From the NCBI GenBank assembly GCA_037893245.1, contig JBAIAA010000649.1:186001-250000 (forward strand): a stretch of DNA of 64,000 bases. The letters are read 5' to 3'. The stretch's first letter is position 1; the number at the start of each line of letters is the position of its first letter. This DNA is from Crossaster papposus (taxonomy: Eukaryota; Echinodermata; Asteroidea; Velatida; Solasteridae). Below the pieces are notes generated by a model, which did not search any database, was not told the origin of the DNA, and saw only the letters and a list, made by a program, of their open reading frames with translations. Below are positions 12,101 through 20,328 of this stretch, piece after piece. A program made the position numbers and the translations under genes.

Positions 12101-13600
12101 CACTTCATATTGCATGTGTTCAGGACACTACATAGCTCTGGTGATTCAAACTTACGGTCTTCAACCTTTTTAGGGTGGAGATATTATTACTGGGGTTGCA
12201 TAATTTGTTTACACTCGCAACAAGGGACAATAGGGTCAATGATTTGGCAAAGGTCAGTGCATTGACCATTACAATGGTTGGACACTGAAGAAGTAATAGA
12301 TTTTATTGTTCATGGTGTACAATTGTGTACAATTTGGTGGTATGTCAATGTTTGTTTGGTTGTCTTTGTTGCTTGTTTAATTGTGCGGTTTGAGATGATT
12401 GAACCCCGAACTTTGTTTGATTCACTGAAGCCCAGACGTACAATTTTAATTCCTGTTGATAAACTTTCATTCTGAAGTCTCTTTTGACAATTCTATGATC
12501 AGCGCCTGTTTCCCCACTCTTGATTTCTAAACTCATGTAAATCTCTGGTTATGCGATCATGTACCGGTACATGTAAGCGTTTCGATGCACACTTGATATG
12601 TCGCGACCGCTATAAAAAAAGTAGCCATGCCCACAAAAGGTTTAGCAGAAACGTACACAGCACCGACCAACCCACCCCAGGCTAATGGCCTAAAATGATA
12701 TACAATTTTTATGATTCATGTGGATAAACTTTCATCCATCTTCCACTTTGTTCTTACGGATTCACTTTTTGTTACTACATGAAAAACAATATGTTCGCCT
12801 TTATTTCCTGAAAACATTTGTTCAAGTCCCATTTTAATAATACTATTATCAGGGCCTTTGTTTTACCATTCTGGACTTCAGAACTCGCGTAAATCTTTGA
12901 TACTGTGATTATGTAAGCATTTTGATGCATACTTGATATGTCGCAAACTGCTATAACAAAAAGTGGTCATGACAACAAAGAAAGCTTTAACAGAAAAGCG
13001 CACAGCTATTCGTAGTCTTGTTCAAAGGATACATTTGGTGCGGAGGTATGTCAGCAACGTCAACGCAGGATCAACATGAGAATCGAGAACCTGAAAATAT
13101 CATACTCCATTTAAACAATATCCTGCCCAATAATTCAAAAACACAAATACATGTACATGTAGCATCAAAGGGCCGTGTAATTATGTTATTTGTTACATGG
13201 AATTTTTATAGTTACGCAATATTTCATTCTTCTATCAGACGCATGGACGACCGGCCAAACATGCAAAGATCAGTAGAGCTGCAAATAAATCTTTACGTTT
13301 CACAATATATTTTCAAGTTCCAATAAAAAAAACGACAGGTTCGACGTCCAAATACCGATTGCGAAGGTAAAAAGAATAGTACTCAAAATAGTGACATGGA
13401 TACATGGCGAATTTCGAGAGTCAGGTAAAAAAAAATCATTTAATGAATTTAACTTGATTATCTTATCATTTAATGAATATTAAATAATTATTGAATGAAA
13501 ACCTTATATCAAGAATTTTTTTATAGGGGATTATTACCTTAATACCGTTGCAATAAAACACGAGTGCATCACTGTCAGATTTCAAAGGGGGGTTGTCCAT
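34..13600 (-). CDS. XDH: Xanthine dehydrogenase, 5' part of gene (eight exons, incomplete at 3' end)
   Basis: Xanthine dehydrogenase oxidises hypoxanthine and xanthine to urate in the cytosol, passing electrons from molybdopterin through two [2Fe-2S] clusters and FAD to NAD+. Joining exons 13538-13600, 13033-13090, 12006-12102, 11349-11457, 9947-10135, 6994-7065, 895-975 and 34-178 gives 814 nt, or 271 codons, with no stop or frame break. Cluster ligands are C50, C55, C58 and C80 ([13 protein letters not shown]), then C120, C123 (SQCGFCTPG), C155 and C157 (NLCRCTGY). The spacing equals that of the mammalian enzyme with a constant offset of 7. Residues 197-223 carry [12 protein letters not shown] and 224-271 begin the FAD domain, ending GNSEVG. 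The ATG at 13600 was chosen because it opens exon 1, which reads LVFYCNGIK into a GTAATA donor. FAD, molybdopterin and C-terminal parts lie beyond base 1. Aldehyde oxidase is the close paralogue; the [19 protein letters not shown] style favours XDH. Introns contain many mobile elements. Confidence 0.93.
895..975 (-). CDS. XDH: XDH exon 7, linker to FAD domain
   Basis: Twenty-seven codons in phase 0, ending with [13 protein letters not shown] before a GTGAGT donor. The acceptor is CTATCCCTAAAG. The motif DP[ST]QEPIFPPEL is diagnostic of XDH and aldehyde oxidase. Confidence 0.93.
1487..2533 (-). repeat. 3' LTR (minus-strand orientation)
   Basis: This copy has the same length as the 5' LTR and differs at about six places. 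AATAAA on the minus strand lies about 22 nt from its outer end (1508-1513), which could serve as a polyadenylation signal and, in this sense-oriented intron, could end XDH transcripts early. Confidence 0.92.
2534..2544 (-). other. Probable polypurine tract
   Basis: The minus strand reads GAATGGGGCTG directly before the 3' LTR. It is short and interrupted by a T, so it is named mainly from its position. Confidence 0.5.
2746..4053 (-). CDS. C2H2 zinc-finger protein carried by the LTR element
   Basis: The protein has 435 residues; the likelier start is Met10. Two fingers sit at the N-terminus: C26-x2-C29 with H42-x4-H47, and C55-x2-C58 with H71-x4-H76, separated by HGPKLMAS rather than the usual TGEKP linker. 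A 97-residue segment follows twice in tandem (DNA period 291 bp, about 3220-3807), rich in P, S and Q. Then comes an acidic and Thr-rich stretch and a basic tail with [12 protein letters not shown]. This is the layout of a DNA- or RNA-binding regulator with a disordered activation-like region. It replaces pol in the element and reads in the same direction as gag. It is not a retroviral zinc knuckle (CCHC). It might be captured from the host or be an old element gene. Confidence 0.78.
   Translation of the reverse strand: MPYVINYFRMACPTPEDLDTTRLIKCRRCPKVFMQRRSLYRHLSASHGPKLMASCLRCSFQSGRRDNLRRHYRRIHPSFMDDLGEILLRNDAQSQQSDGRQRMFEERHWGAQASQPDNRPQAPRSNAAATQSRCPEDHKEPPASDAPTSCHTPIRSQTSKAMEPPAPVEPVIPESSEDPQGEILMRNDAQSQQIDGRQRMFEERRWGAQANQLDNRPQAPRSNAPATQSRCPEDHQGPPASDAPTSCHTPIRSQTSKAIEPPAPVEPVIPESSEDSQLPPLPGYCLNSDELLNMDEMSLSPTASLSLFSDEFCSRAIATLPPRGKPQSWMETASREPPPLEVETTTTAGQASDTATDEPAEATTEQSSEEATTNTTTTLVFKDPSSAPTKKQKKSLMEKALQGKIVRVTETVTRTYRTGKLGEERRVRVYDIQEQ
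4073..4300 (-). CDS. Small acidic frame overlapping gag end
   Basis: Seventy-five codons start 8 nt before the gag frame ends, in another frame, and stop 19 nt before the zinc-finger frame. The composition is acidic (D, E, T, P), with repeated ERIVTTP/ERVITPP-like phrases. It could be the old C-terminus of Gag reached by frameshift, or a linker to the zinc-finger protein. I recognise no domain. Confidence 0.4.
   Translation of the reverse strand: MDNNSFPTDPDERIVTTPFLDESEKEASLISNDTPCKTDERVITPPEIDNDLSKVTDKDAPHEEASVAGKIPVKM
4293..5327 (-). CDS. gag: Gag-like protein of the LTR element
   Basis: The protein has 344 residues. Its middle part resembles the capsid region of Ty3/Gypsy Gag: [19 protein letters not shown], then an all-helical stretch with [30 protein letters not shown] and [11 protein letters not shown]. 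Gag would form the particle that packages element RNA. I see no CCHC zinc knuckle downstream, so RNA binding may rely on the basic C-terminus or on the separate zinc-finger protein. The first 100 or so residues are low in conserved features, and an upstream ATG at 5522 may once have supplied a longer N-terminus. It is the first large frame after the primer site. Some Gypsy Gags lack knuckles, so their absence alone does not mean decay. Confidence 0.82.
   Translation of the reverse strand: MHDHETQLGIQKEPEVGPVRDDTDVYFKHSGGRTHQTSGYVTEDVRLEGVPFPEPQNGSKREQNMTPGGLIFRTPPGGAERRCCPLLEEGTTPPVLVHRLLASTSRPLKKAKQACYTDDKVSYSNGATGRPNLTPDRFDGKTSWTDYRRHFEACKLADGWNDYQAAVFVAASLKGIALKVLGCCSDNGHSKLQYKELLKLLEAQFGHGQMAENYLMELRSRKPGQNESLRELGQAVREMTIQAYPEFDEEGRDRLARAHYTDAIERQSVREGIFRTRPKSLDEAIIRAALATENFEKMESQREDTKKSKFCRASEKNDDQIVDQIQKAEATQLRQFHETQRRGG
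5370..5522 (-). pseudogene. Possible original N-terminus of Gag, now out of frame
   Basis: The minus strand has ATG at 5522 and 50 codons rich in Q, E and K, looking like a coiled coil (starting [10 protein letters not shown]), ending at TGA 5372-5370. A second frame continues with similar Q/K-rich character towards the main gag frame. This suggests the true Gag start lies here and has been separated by frame changes. It could instead be a separate leader ORF. Confidence 0.45.
5620..5792 (-). repeat. 39-bp leader minisatellite of palindromic units
   Basis: Four full units and one partial unit of 39 bp lie between primer site and gag. Each contains CGCCTCC(A)GCGGAGGTG, able to form a hairpin, and the same palindrome occurs once in each LTR. 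Because 39 is a multiple of 3, one minus-strand frame (5578-5811, 77 codons) stays open and repeats [13 protein letters not shown]. An RNA role such as packaging or dimerisation fits as well as a peptide; neither is shown. Confidence 0.8.
5919..5936 (-). other. Primer-binding site, tRNA-Leu type
   Basis: Two bases inside the 5' LTR the minus strand reads TGGTGTCAGAAGTGGGAT. This is complementary to the 3' end of tRNA-Leu, including CCA. It fixes the element's direction of transcription. Confidence 0.85.
5939..6985 (-). repeat. 5' LTR (minus-strand orientation)
   Basis: The repeat is 1,047 bp. A TATTTATA-like box lies on the minus strand near 6784-6793, and the LTR contains one copy of the CGCCTCC-GGAGGTG palindrome that is repeated in the leader. 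The outer end abuts the XDH exon 6 donor. Confidence 0.92.
6994..7065 (-). CDS. XDH: XDH exon 6, linker; LTR element inserted 8 nt past its donor
   Basis: The exon is exactly 24 codons, beginning [13 protein letters not shown] and ending QEEG. It corresponds to the glycine/cysteine-rich linker after the Fe-S domains. The acceptor is TTTTTAATTTAG. The donor GTAAGTAT is intact, but intron position +9 is already the first base of the LTR retroelement. Confidence 0.88.
7440..7585. repeat. AT-rich short tandem repeat in XDH intron 5
   Basis: Degenerate 16-19-bp units of the type ATAATAACTCATCATTACC repeat about six times. Confidence 0.7.
8808..9041. mobile_element. 234-bp MITE, copy 1, TTAA target
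   Basis: The terminal inverted repeat is CCAGTTCGCGCCGG, flanked by TTAA at 8804-8807 and 9042-9045. TTAA targets are used by piggyBac- and Kolobok-type transposases; I cannot tell which. It lies in XDH intron 5. Short frames on both strands look incidental. Confidence 0.9.
9125..9212. repeat. ATGGGTTAGACAT minisatellite
   Basis: Six or so units of 10-16 bp containing GGGTTAGACAT lie between the two MITEs. The spacing is not the 6-bp telomere repeat. Confidence 0.7.
9278..9511. mobile_element. 234-bp MITE, copy 2, TTAA target
   Basis: This has the same length, orientation and termini as copy 1, 470 bp away, with TTAA at 9274-9277 and 9512-9515. A modest number of internal differences separates the copies, so they are probably separate insertions rather than a fresh duplication. 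Confidence 0.9.
9590..9665. repeat. GGAATGCTACACA short tandem repeat
   Basis: Four to five units of about 20 bp built on GTGGAATGGAATGCTACACA. Confidence 0.7.
9947..10135 (-). CDS. XDH: XDH exon 5, second [2Fe-2S] domain
   Basis: Sixty-three codons include [20 protein letters not shown] and [20 protein letters not shown], which carry all four ligands of the helical [2Fe-2S] domain. The acceptor is TTTCTTTAG and the donor GTTTGC. Confidence 0.96.
10310..11190. repeat. Degenerate GGTCCTGG-type minisatellite in XDH intron 4
   Basis: Nearly 900 bp is made of imperfect phrases such as CTTGGTCCTGGG, CCTAGGTCC and GGTTCTGG with no fixed period. The short open frames in it are products of the low complexity. 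Confidence 0.7.
11349..11457 (-). CDS. XDH: XDH exon 4
   Basis: The exon reads [16 protein letters not shown] and then [11 protein letters not shown], ending HPVQ. C80 is the fourth ligand of the first cluster. The acceptor GTTGGGTAG and donor GTACGT give phase 2 in and phase 0 out. Confidence 0.93.
12006..12102 (-). CDS. XDH: XDH exon 3, first [2Fe-2S] cluster
   Basis: The exon encodes [18 protein letters not shown], with three cluster ligands C50, C55 and C58. The acceptor AATATGAAG has a weak pyrimidine tract but is fixed by the phase from exon 2. The donor is GTGAGA. Confidence 0.9.
12450..13010. repeat. Old direct duplication, about 0.35 kb
   Basis: Two diverged copies share GATAAACTTTCAT, ATCAGsGCCTkTkTTyCC and ACTTGATATGTCGC followed by CTATAAmAAAAAGT. 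Copy 1 is about 12455-12650 and copy 2 about 12720-13000. They lie in XDH intron 2. Confidence 0.6.
13033..13090 (-). CDS. XDH: XDH exon 2
   Basis: The acceptor is TATTTTCAG and the donor GTATCC. The exon reads [19 protein letters not shown] and leaves one base (T), which the next exon completes to L. This matches the DP-x-TLL-x-YLR segment of XDH. Confidence 0.87.
13538..13600 (-). CDS. XDH: XDH exon 1 (start codon)
   Basis: The exon holds 21 codons from ATG (13600-13598) to a GTAATA donor and ends in phase 0. It reads [11 protein letters not shown], the usual N-terminal strand of the first Fe-S domain. No TATA box stands out upstream. Confidence 0.85.
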
Positions 13601-14232
13601 GTTGGATCTGCTGTTTTAGAGGCGAATTGCGCACGGCGGAAGGCCGAAGAGATGTCTGTTGTTTGCCGAAATCTACCAACTATACACTGTGACAGAGCAA
13701 TTAACCAATCGTAGTTTTAGGTGTGTATTACTAATAGTCAGTTCATCAAGTCTATTAGTATTAGCGATCAAAATCCATCGCAGCCAGGAGGCATGTAACA
13801 AGTGATGAAGAACGACAGAGTAATATGTCTTTGTCACAGTCCATTGTTGTGAAATGATTGGAATTTGACCGAAACTGATTTGATATTATAGTCTTAACAA
13901 TAATCTAGGACTGCTATTATGAAAGACCATAGGAGCCATGAAAATACCAAGCCGACCACCCTGGCCCGTTATAGTACAGACATCAGTGGGTCATTGTTTA
14001 ATTGTTGACAATGCCTATTTGCACAACCGCCCTTGATTCCATCCGACCTCGGTATCTACAGGATTTAGATATGGGTGAGATAGATTAAGCGTGGAAACCG
14101 AAGCCAGAGAAAAAATCATAAATGAGGAATGAGGTCGAGTGGGTGGGGGACAATTTATAATAATAACTTACCCAGAGCTGGCCATCGAGGCCAAACTATT
14201 CCTACCTCCTCCGTTGACACATACCGCCGCAC
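13601..14232. other. Intergenic DNA upstream of XDH
   Basis: The XDH promoter should be here. I see no TATA box, CpG-rich block or ORF worth naming. Confidence 0.5.
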
Positions 14233-14661
14233 TAGACCGGCAGCCCAGAGACATTTGGTTAGATGAACTAGGACGGTACCAATATCTGACTATAGGAGTG
14301 TGTAGGGGGGCACCTGAAATAAATGGAAATGAGAGTCTGCCGGGTACGAATTGGGTACAAATAGAGTACAAAGACCGCTGCACTACAGGTACAGGACACC
14401 TCCAACATGGATGATGGACCCAGGCTCTAGGTCATTTTCTGTGGCTATTTTTTTTTAAAAGAGGGGAAACCGCTATATATTCACACAATTACTGTTTGTT
14501 GTCCCTAACGGCGAGTTGAATCTGAGAAAATATTCACAATGTTTTCAAATGATAATTAATTATGTTTTATGTATATAATATTACTTTAAAATTAACAAGC
14601 CACGCCCCTTTTAGGGGTTTTCCTGATTCAACTAGTACGCATTTTTTTGCGATTATCAGTG

Positions 14662-16555
14662 TGTGACGAAAATGCCCCCCTGGTCATTTTCCTAAAACTC
14701 ACCTTTATATCTGGACAAGCTCACCTTAGATTACATCCTTTAGATTAGATGATGACTGTTTAATACCATATTTTATCGCTAGAATTCGAAATAGATTTCA
14801 CCAACCGTCATGATACACGATACTTGTCAGCTGTTTGCACGTGTTTATGTGTTCTAAAAATAGGGTTTTCTAAATCCAAGATGGCTGCCTTCTGAATCTC
14901 TAAAGTCGATACGGATTGGTTCCAAGTTTTTAAGGATTATTTCTTGGTTTGGTTTAGACTATAGAATTTATAATTTATATACTAGAAAGTTGTCTTGAGT
15001 TAATTTCTATCTAATTCAGTCTTTTAGTTAAGTTTTTAAGAAGAACATTGAGCAAGGATTCAATTACCAATTTGTCTATGTTTTTCGTCTGCTTAGTGCC
15101 GTGCTTCGTTCATGAATATTTATGAGGGTGACATCACTAAGTTTTATCAATGAAAGTATGTAATGTTTACGTGCTGTCATAAACTTAGTTTTTGCTTCTA
15201 CTTGAAAAACCTATTTTAAGTGTAAATGAAAGTTTAGAGTTTAAAGAATATGTGAATACTTTGATTGAGAAATATACTGTTAAAATAATTGATTTACTGA
15301 TGAACGAAAACTTTGTTGTGCATAGTAATTTTCGTTGTTTTACAACTTGTGGGCGTGGCCTATTTACTACGCTCATGAAAAGTACGCGCGTAAGGCGCGC
15401 GATTCAAAGCCGTATAAAAGGGGCACATTTTGGTGAATTCGGGGTCTTGTCTTGTCTGGTCTGGTCTAGTTGGTTGGTTGGTTTGCTTTGGGTTGGTTGA
15501 GCGCTGCGCTGCTGATTACTATATTGAGGAGCTGAGGAGCTGAGGAGCTGAGGAGCAGGAGAGGAGGCATTATATACGAGTTTTAGTGGGAATAATTTAA
15601 CCGAGAACCGGGGGGAGCTAGAATAGTTGGAGGAGCTAAAGTCATTAGGAGAATAAAGTTGAGGAGCAGAGGAGCGAGTTGAGGAGCAGAGGAGCGAATT
15701 GAGGAGCAGAGGAGCGAATTGAGGAGCAGAGGAGCGAATTGAGGAGCAGAGGAGCTGGACCCAAATTCCGGAGATACATCGTGAGTTAGCTTACTCATTA
15801 TTGGTCGGAATGGAGGAGTTGGATAAAATAATCTAAGGTCATCTAAGTTATTCCGAGTGCTAAGGGAATTCAAGAAACTACTGGCAGACTCAGTCAGAGG
15901 CCTTGACTTAGCGTTATTTTGTTTTGAGGGCATAGGATTGCCTAGTGATAGTTATTTCGAGTGGCATAGGGATTGCCTAGTGATATTCCGATTAAGAGGC
16001 ATAAGGATTGCCTGTGTGGTTAATTTATTTAAGCTGTTTAGAGGTATAACTTGAAGACTGATTATTTTCCTCCCAGTGCAGAGAGCACTATCCTTTATTG
16101 CATCCTCGATTTGGTAAATTAATTGAGCTTTAGCACATCTGCGATTTGTGTGGATTGGAATTAAATAATTACTATCCTTTGAGTTGTGTTGAAAATCGGC
16201 CTGAAGAGTGAATTTATTTTAGTAATATAGTTGTCCTTAGTAATAAGAAGACTGGTTGACACTGCACTTAACTTCTTCACTGGGTCATATACTGTGACTA
16301 CGAACCAGAGCCTGAGATCGAGAAATACTAAACCGGTGAGGCGGAACTCCGGGGGTTTAGTGCCTATAAATTTTCCGCCTGGTGGCAGCGCTATCTTGGA
16401 CCGTGTAATTAAGATTGGACTGTTTTCCCGAAACGCGTAGGCTTATTAAATTATTATTTAGCCAACGGGGTCGGGACAAAGACAAGTCCAATTGGAAAAT
16501 AAATAACAGTCGTTCGTTGTTTGTTTTTCTCTTAAAATTATACATTTCCGCCACA
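14662..16555 (+). mobile_element. Probable solo LTR, 1,894 bp
   Basis: This segment interrupts the left arm of the inverted-repeat element. Its ends TGTGACGAAAATG and CATTTCCGCCACA are inverted repeats of LTR type, similar to the termini of the LTR element in XDH, and AGTG flanks both sides (14658-14661, 16556-16559). A TATAAAAG box lies at 15413-15420 on the plus strand, and AATAAA at 15652-15657. No coding region is seen. A long LTR left by recombination between a pair fits best. Confidence 0.75.
15528..15760. repeat. GAGGAGC repeats inside the solo LTR
   Basis: TGAGGAGC runs at 15528-15560 are followed by five AGAGGAGCGAATTGAGGAGC-type units of about 21 bp. Confidence 0.8.
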
Positions 16556-17011
16556 AGTGCATGTGTTTGGGTGCAATCCAGTTTGAACTCATTTTGGGCG
16601 TGGTTACAATTAACAAACACGCCTCTTTAGGGGTTTCCCTGATTCTAAACAATACGCATTTTTCAGTGCGATTATTGTTGCATGTGTTTTGGGTGCAAAC
16701 CAGTAAACCATTTTTGGAAGCATTGGACACCATTTTTCTGAGAAATTAGTTGTGGGAGTGGCTTTTAAATTAGCAAACTGCGCCTATTTAGGTAAATTTC
16801 CCTGATTCTAAGCAGTATACGCATTTTCAGCGATTATTGTTGTATGTGTTTTGGGTGCAAACCAGTTTGAACTCGTATACCAATGCCTTGCAAACATTTG
16901 ACGCCATTTTAATGAGAAATTAGTTGTGGGTGTGGCTTTTGAAAAATCCTACATTTTCTATTGTATACAAACGCACTAGTGTTTGTATATGAAGAAGTAC
17001 AGTACATGAAT

Positions 17012-17244
17012 GCCGAATCAGACCGAATCAAGCCGAATGATTGCGATCGAGTGTGAAATAAAACCGAATTGTAGCAATTTTGTCAAGAATAATATACGTA
17101 TAACTCCTGAATCATCCAGAATGACCCAGGATTATGCCGATTTTATTACAAATTTATTAAGAACAACGACCGAATAAGCCGAATGTAATGCGAACATTCC
17201 CGAACAACCCCGAGCTAAGCCGATTTCAATCGGTCTGATTCGGC
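17012..17244. mobile_element. Small MITE-like segment
   Basis: A 233-bp stretch bounded by GCCGAATCAGACCGA and its inverted copy, with many GCCGAAT phrases inside. It sits in the loop of the long inverted-repeat element. No target duplication was found. Confidence 0.45.
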
Positions 17245-19020
17245 TTCCAATTCATCCTTTAGTTCTTGATTATTCTTATTTCATTCTTAAGTTATTCTAA
17301 TTATTGTATAAACATTTCTCCCGATGCCATGTATAATTTTTATTCGGGATAGATCTGGGTATTCAGGGCAATAATTTGGAAATGTGTGAACCTGACTTAA
17401 TGCTGACTGATGTTTTAATCGGTGACGTTTTGGGTAGTATGACTCCCCTTCGTCAGACTTAAAAACGATAACAAAATAACCAAAAAAGAACATTATTTCT
17501 AAATGGGAAAAAGATAGAGGTCTCTATATGTTGATATAGTCACTATGTCATCGTCACTACTTTGTCGGAGCTATGTTGTATCAACTTCGTGGAAGGTCGT
17601 AGTAAAGTCATGGGGGTACCATATAGGGCACTGTGTTGGCTTAATGCCGGTGTCGTGGCTGTATCATGCCTGACCAATTATCGTGTCACGTTCTTGTCAT
17701 ATGGCCACGACAATCGCCTTCAAATTCCTCAAACTGGGAAATGGGCTTAAACATGCGACTACAGTCAAACACCTTTATTCCAAGGTCCTTTGGGACTTTA
17801 CAATTACCTTGTTATAACAGGTACTTTAACCTTGTATTATTCAGTACTTGGATTATCATTGAGTAAAATTGCTATACTTCCACAAACACCTGTGCGTTGG
17901 TATACAGTGCGCGTGCTTTCATATTCAAAGTCAATAGAAAATGTAGGATTTTTCAAAAGTCACACCTACCGGTAGTATACAGGTACAACTAAATTTCTCA
18001 TTAAAATGGTGTCAAATGTTTGCAAGGCACAAGTTCAAACTGGTCTGCACTCAAAACACATACAACAATAATCGCTGAAAATGCGTACATACTGCTTAGA
18101 ATCAGGGAAATTTACCTAAATAGGCAAAGTTTGCAAATTTAAAAGCCACGCCCACAACTAATTTCTCAGAAAAATGGTGTGGATCCAATGTTTCCAAAAT
18201 GGTTTGCAAGGCAACTGGTCTACTGGTTTGCACCCAAAACACATGCACTGATAATCGCTGAAAAATGCGTACTACTTAGAATCAGAAAAACCCCTAAAAG
18301 GGGCGTGGCTTGTTAATTTTAAAGTTATATTATATACATAAAACATAATTAATTATCATTTGAAAACATAGTGGATATTTTCTCAGATTCAACTCACTGT
18401 TAGGAACTAAAAAACAGTATTTGCGTTTATTTTTGCATGAATATATAGCAGTTTTTACTTTTTGCCCCCTTTTGTCGAAAAATAGCCACAGAAAATGACC
18501 TAGACTAGTTAAGAGGGTCCATGTTTGGGGAGTCTGGTACCTGTAGTGCAGCGGTCTTTTCCTCTGTCGTAACCCATTTTGTACTCTATAAACTCAACTT
18601 GTTCATTTGGCATCATTTTTTAGTGGTACCTCGCTTATTTAGTACCCATTTTGTTTACCCCTTAGGGGGTCCCCTAGGGGCACATGCAGCTGGTGGTACG
18701 GTACCCTGGCAGATTTTCATTTCCATTTATTTCGTGACCCCTTATAATACACACTCCCATAGTCAGATATTGGTACCTAGTTCATCTAACCAAATGTCTC
18801 TGGGCTGCCGGTCAAATGGATGGTTAAGTTTGGAGGCCGGAAACTAACTAACTTGAGTTCAGCAAGTGGCCGCCCTCGCTATCGTGGCCGAATCCACACA
18901 ATAAGCAGTTTTTTACGAGAATGGGTTACTCGACCCCCAACTTGGAGGGCATGCAAGAAGGACCTGACTGAACCTAGCCGTGTTCTCAGCCACGTTCTCC
19001 AGCCGCGGTCTCAACCGCGG

Positions 19021-19171
19021 TTCTACCTCGCAACCACATAGCACTTCGGCCTTACTTGAGATTGCACCTGCCACCGGTATTTATTCGTCACACTTGAGAG
19101 AGTCCTTTGTTAAAAGGATGAATCCCCTATATAAGTGAGCCCCGCGATGTACGCCTCAGGGCATTTTTGTG
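19021..19171 (+). repeat. DIRS left terminal inverted repeat
   Basis: It starts TTCTACCTCGCAACCAC and includes GCCCCGCGATGTACGCCTCA, matched in inverse at 23482-23630. The right copy is longer by about 50 bp at its outer end. Confidence 0.88.
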
Positions 19172-19191
19172 ACCGGTATCATTCACTAACA

Positions 19192-20328
19192 ATGTCTACA
19201 CAACTCTCCACGGACATCTTGGATTTGCTCGATGGTCCGTCGGACCTGGAATGCAGCGGCGTTGTACTACACGCCGACCCAACACCGTCTACTTCGTTCT
19301 CTGCCTCCGGTGGTAATCCACCGGCCACTAAAGCCAAGGCGAAGTCGAAGAAAGCAAGCAGATGCTCGGACGAGGTGTCTCGGCAGGAGTTTGCGTCTCT
19401 TCAAGACCAGATTTCGTCGATGGCCGACGCAATGCAAACTCTTCAGTCTACAGTCCTTACTTCACTGGGGAACCCACCAGCGAAGAAACAGAAAATCGGC
19501 CATGCAACTGTCGGTCAAGTATCGAGCTCATCCAGCGACGAGTCAGTTGCAATGGGCCAACTAGTTGACAACCTCCTAGAACCCGGGGCCAATGATAATT
19601 CACCAGCCGGGTACGTACTCGACATAGTCGAGCAGGCAGTTTTATTCCGGAGAAAACTCTGGAAACAAGGTCGACGACAAACTAGCAAGCACCATCAGCA
19701 AGCTACTCCGAAAGAAAACTTCGGAGGAGAAGGTGAGTGAGAAACTTAATAGTTTCAAGCGACCCTCTAACATCCCGGAGTTGGATGGCACTAGAGTTAA
19801 TTCAGAAATCTGGAATTCTCTGCAGTCCAAGACCAGATCAATGGACATCAAGCTACAAAAGGTTGAAAATTCAGCGCTAAAAGGTATGGTGCCAATTGTG
19901 TCATGCATTGAGACTCTAATAGCAGCAAAAGCGTGGATAACAAAGCACTGCTGACCAATCTTCTAGATTCAATGGCTATAATTGGCCATGCGGTCGCCGA
20001 GCTCAACTACAGGCGTAGGGAGCTCATTAAGCCCGACTTGAACCACCAGTTTGCATCTCTTTGTTCGGCCAAAGTGCCCATAACGGGGCTCTTGTTTGGG
20101 GATAATTTATCCCAACAGTGCAAGGACATTCAAGAGACAAATAAACTAGGTCAAAAATTTGGCCAACGTTCGAGTTTTTCTGCTGCTCCGAAATCGGATC
20201 GGCCAAAACGAAGTGGAAATCCTAGAACTTTTCACACCGGGCAAGCGCGACAGGGAAACTCCGGTCGCCAAAAACGTTGGAACAAAAGAAAGCCAGCGGA
20301 GACGAGGCAGCAATCCGATGCCAAGTAA
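19192..20328 (+). pseudogene. DIRS Gag-like ORF1, broken into three frames
   Basis: Reading starts at ATG 19192 (MSTQLSTDILDLLDGPSD). It runs to 19740, continues in another frame at 19733-19954 (IPELDGTRVNSEIWNSLQ) and in a third at 19933-20328 (AELNYRRRELIKPDLN, then LLFGDNLSQQCKDI and a basic tail). The phrases follow the order seen in DIRS ORF1 proteins, which are thought to be Gag-like. The frame changes mean this copy cannot make the full protein. The N-terminal part has a Lys-rich patch and a short coiled coil. Confidence 0.82.

Larger units (their letters stand above)
14233..18813. mobile_element. Long inverted-repeat element, interrupted by an insertion
   Basis: The left arm (14233-14661 and 16560-16998) and the right arm (about 17870-18813) are inverted copies. 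Outer ends share ACCGGCAGCCCAGAGACATT, and both arms hold CCCCTTTTAGGGG next to CACGCCC or its complement. Inside each arm is a roughly 170-bp unit (TGTTTTGGGTGCAAACCAG) repeated two to three times. No transposase frame is visible, and I could not find a convincing target duplication. Confidence 0.75.

Noticed and set aside
15583-15933. Minus-strand 116-residue frame
   Set aside because: It is generated by GAGGAGC repeats inside the solo LTR.
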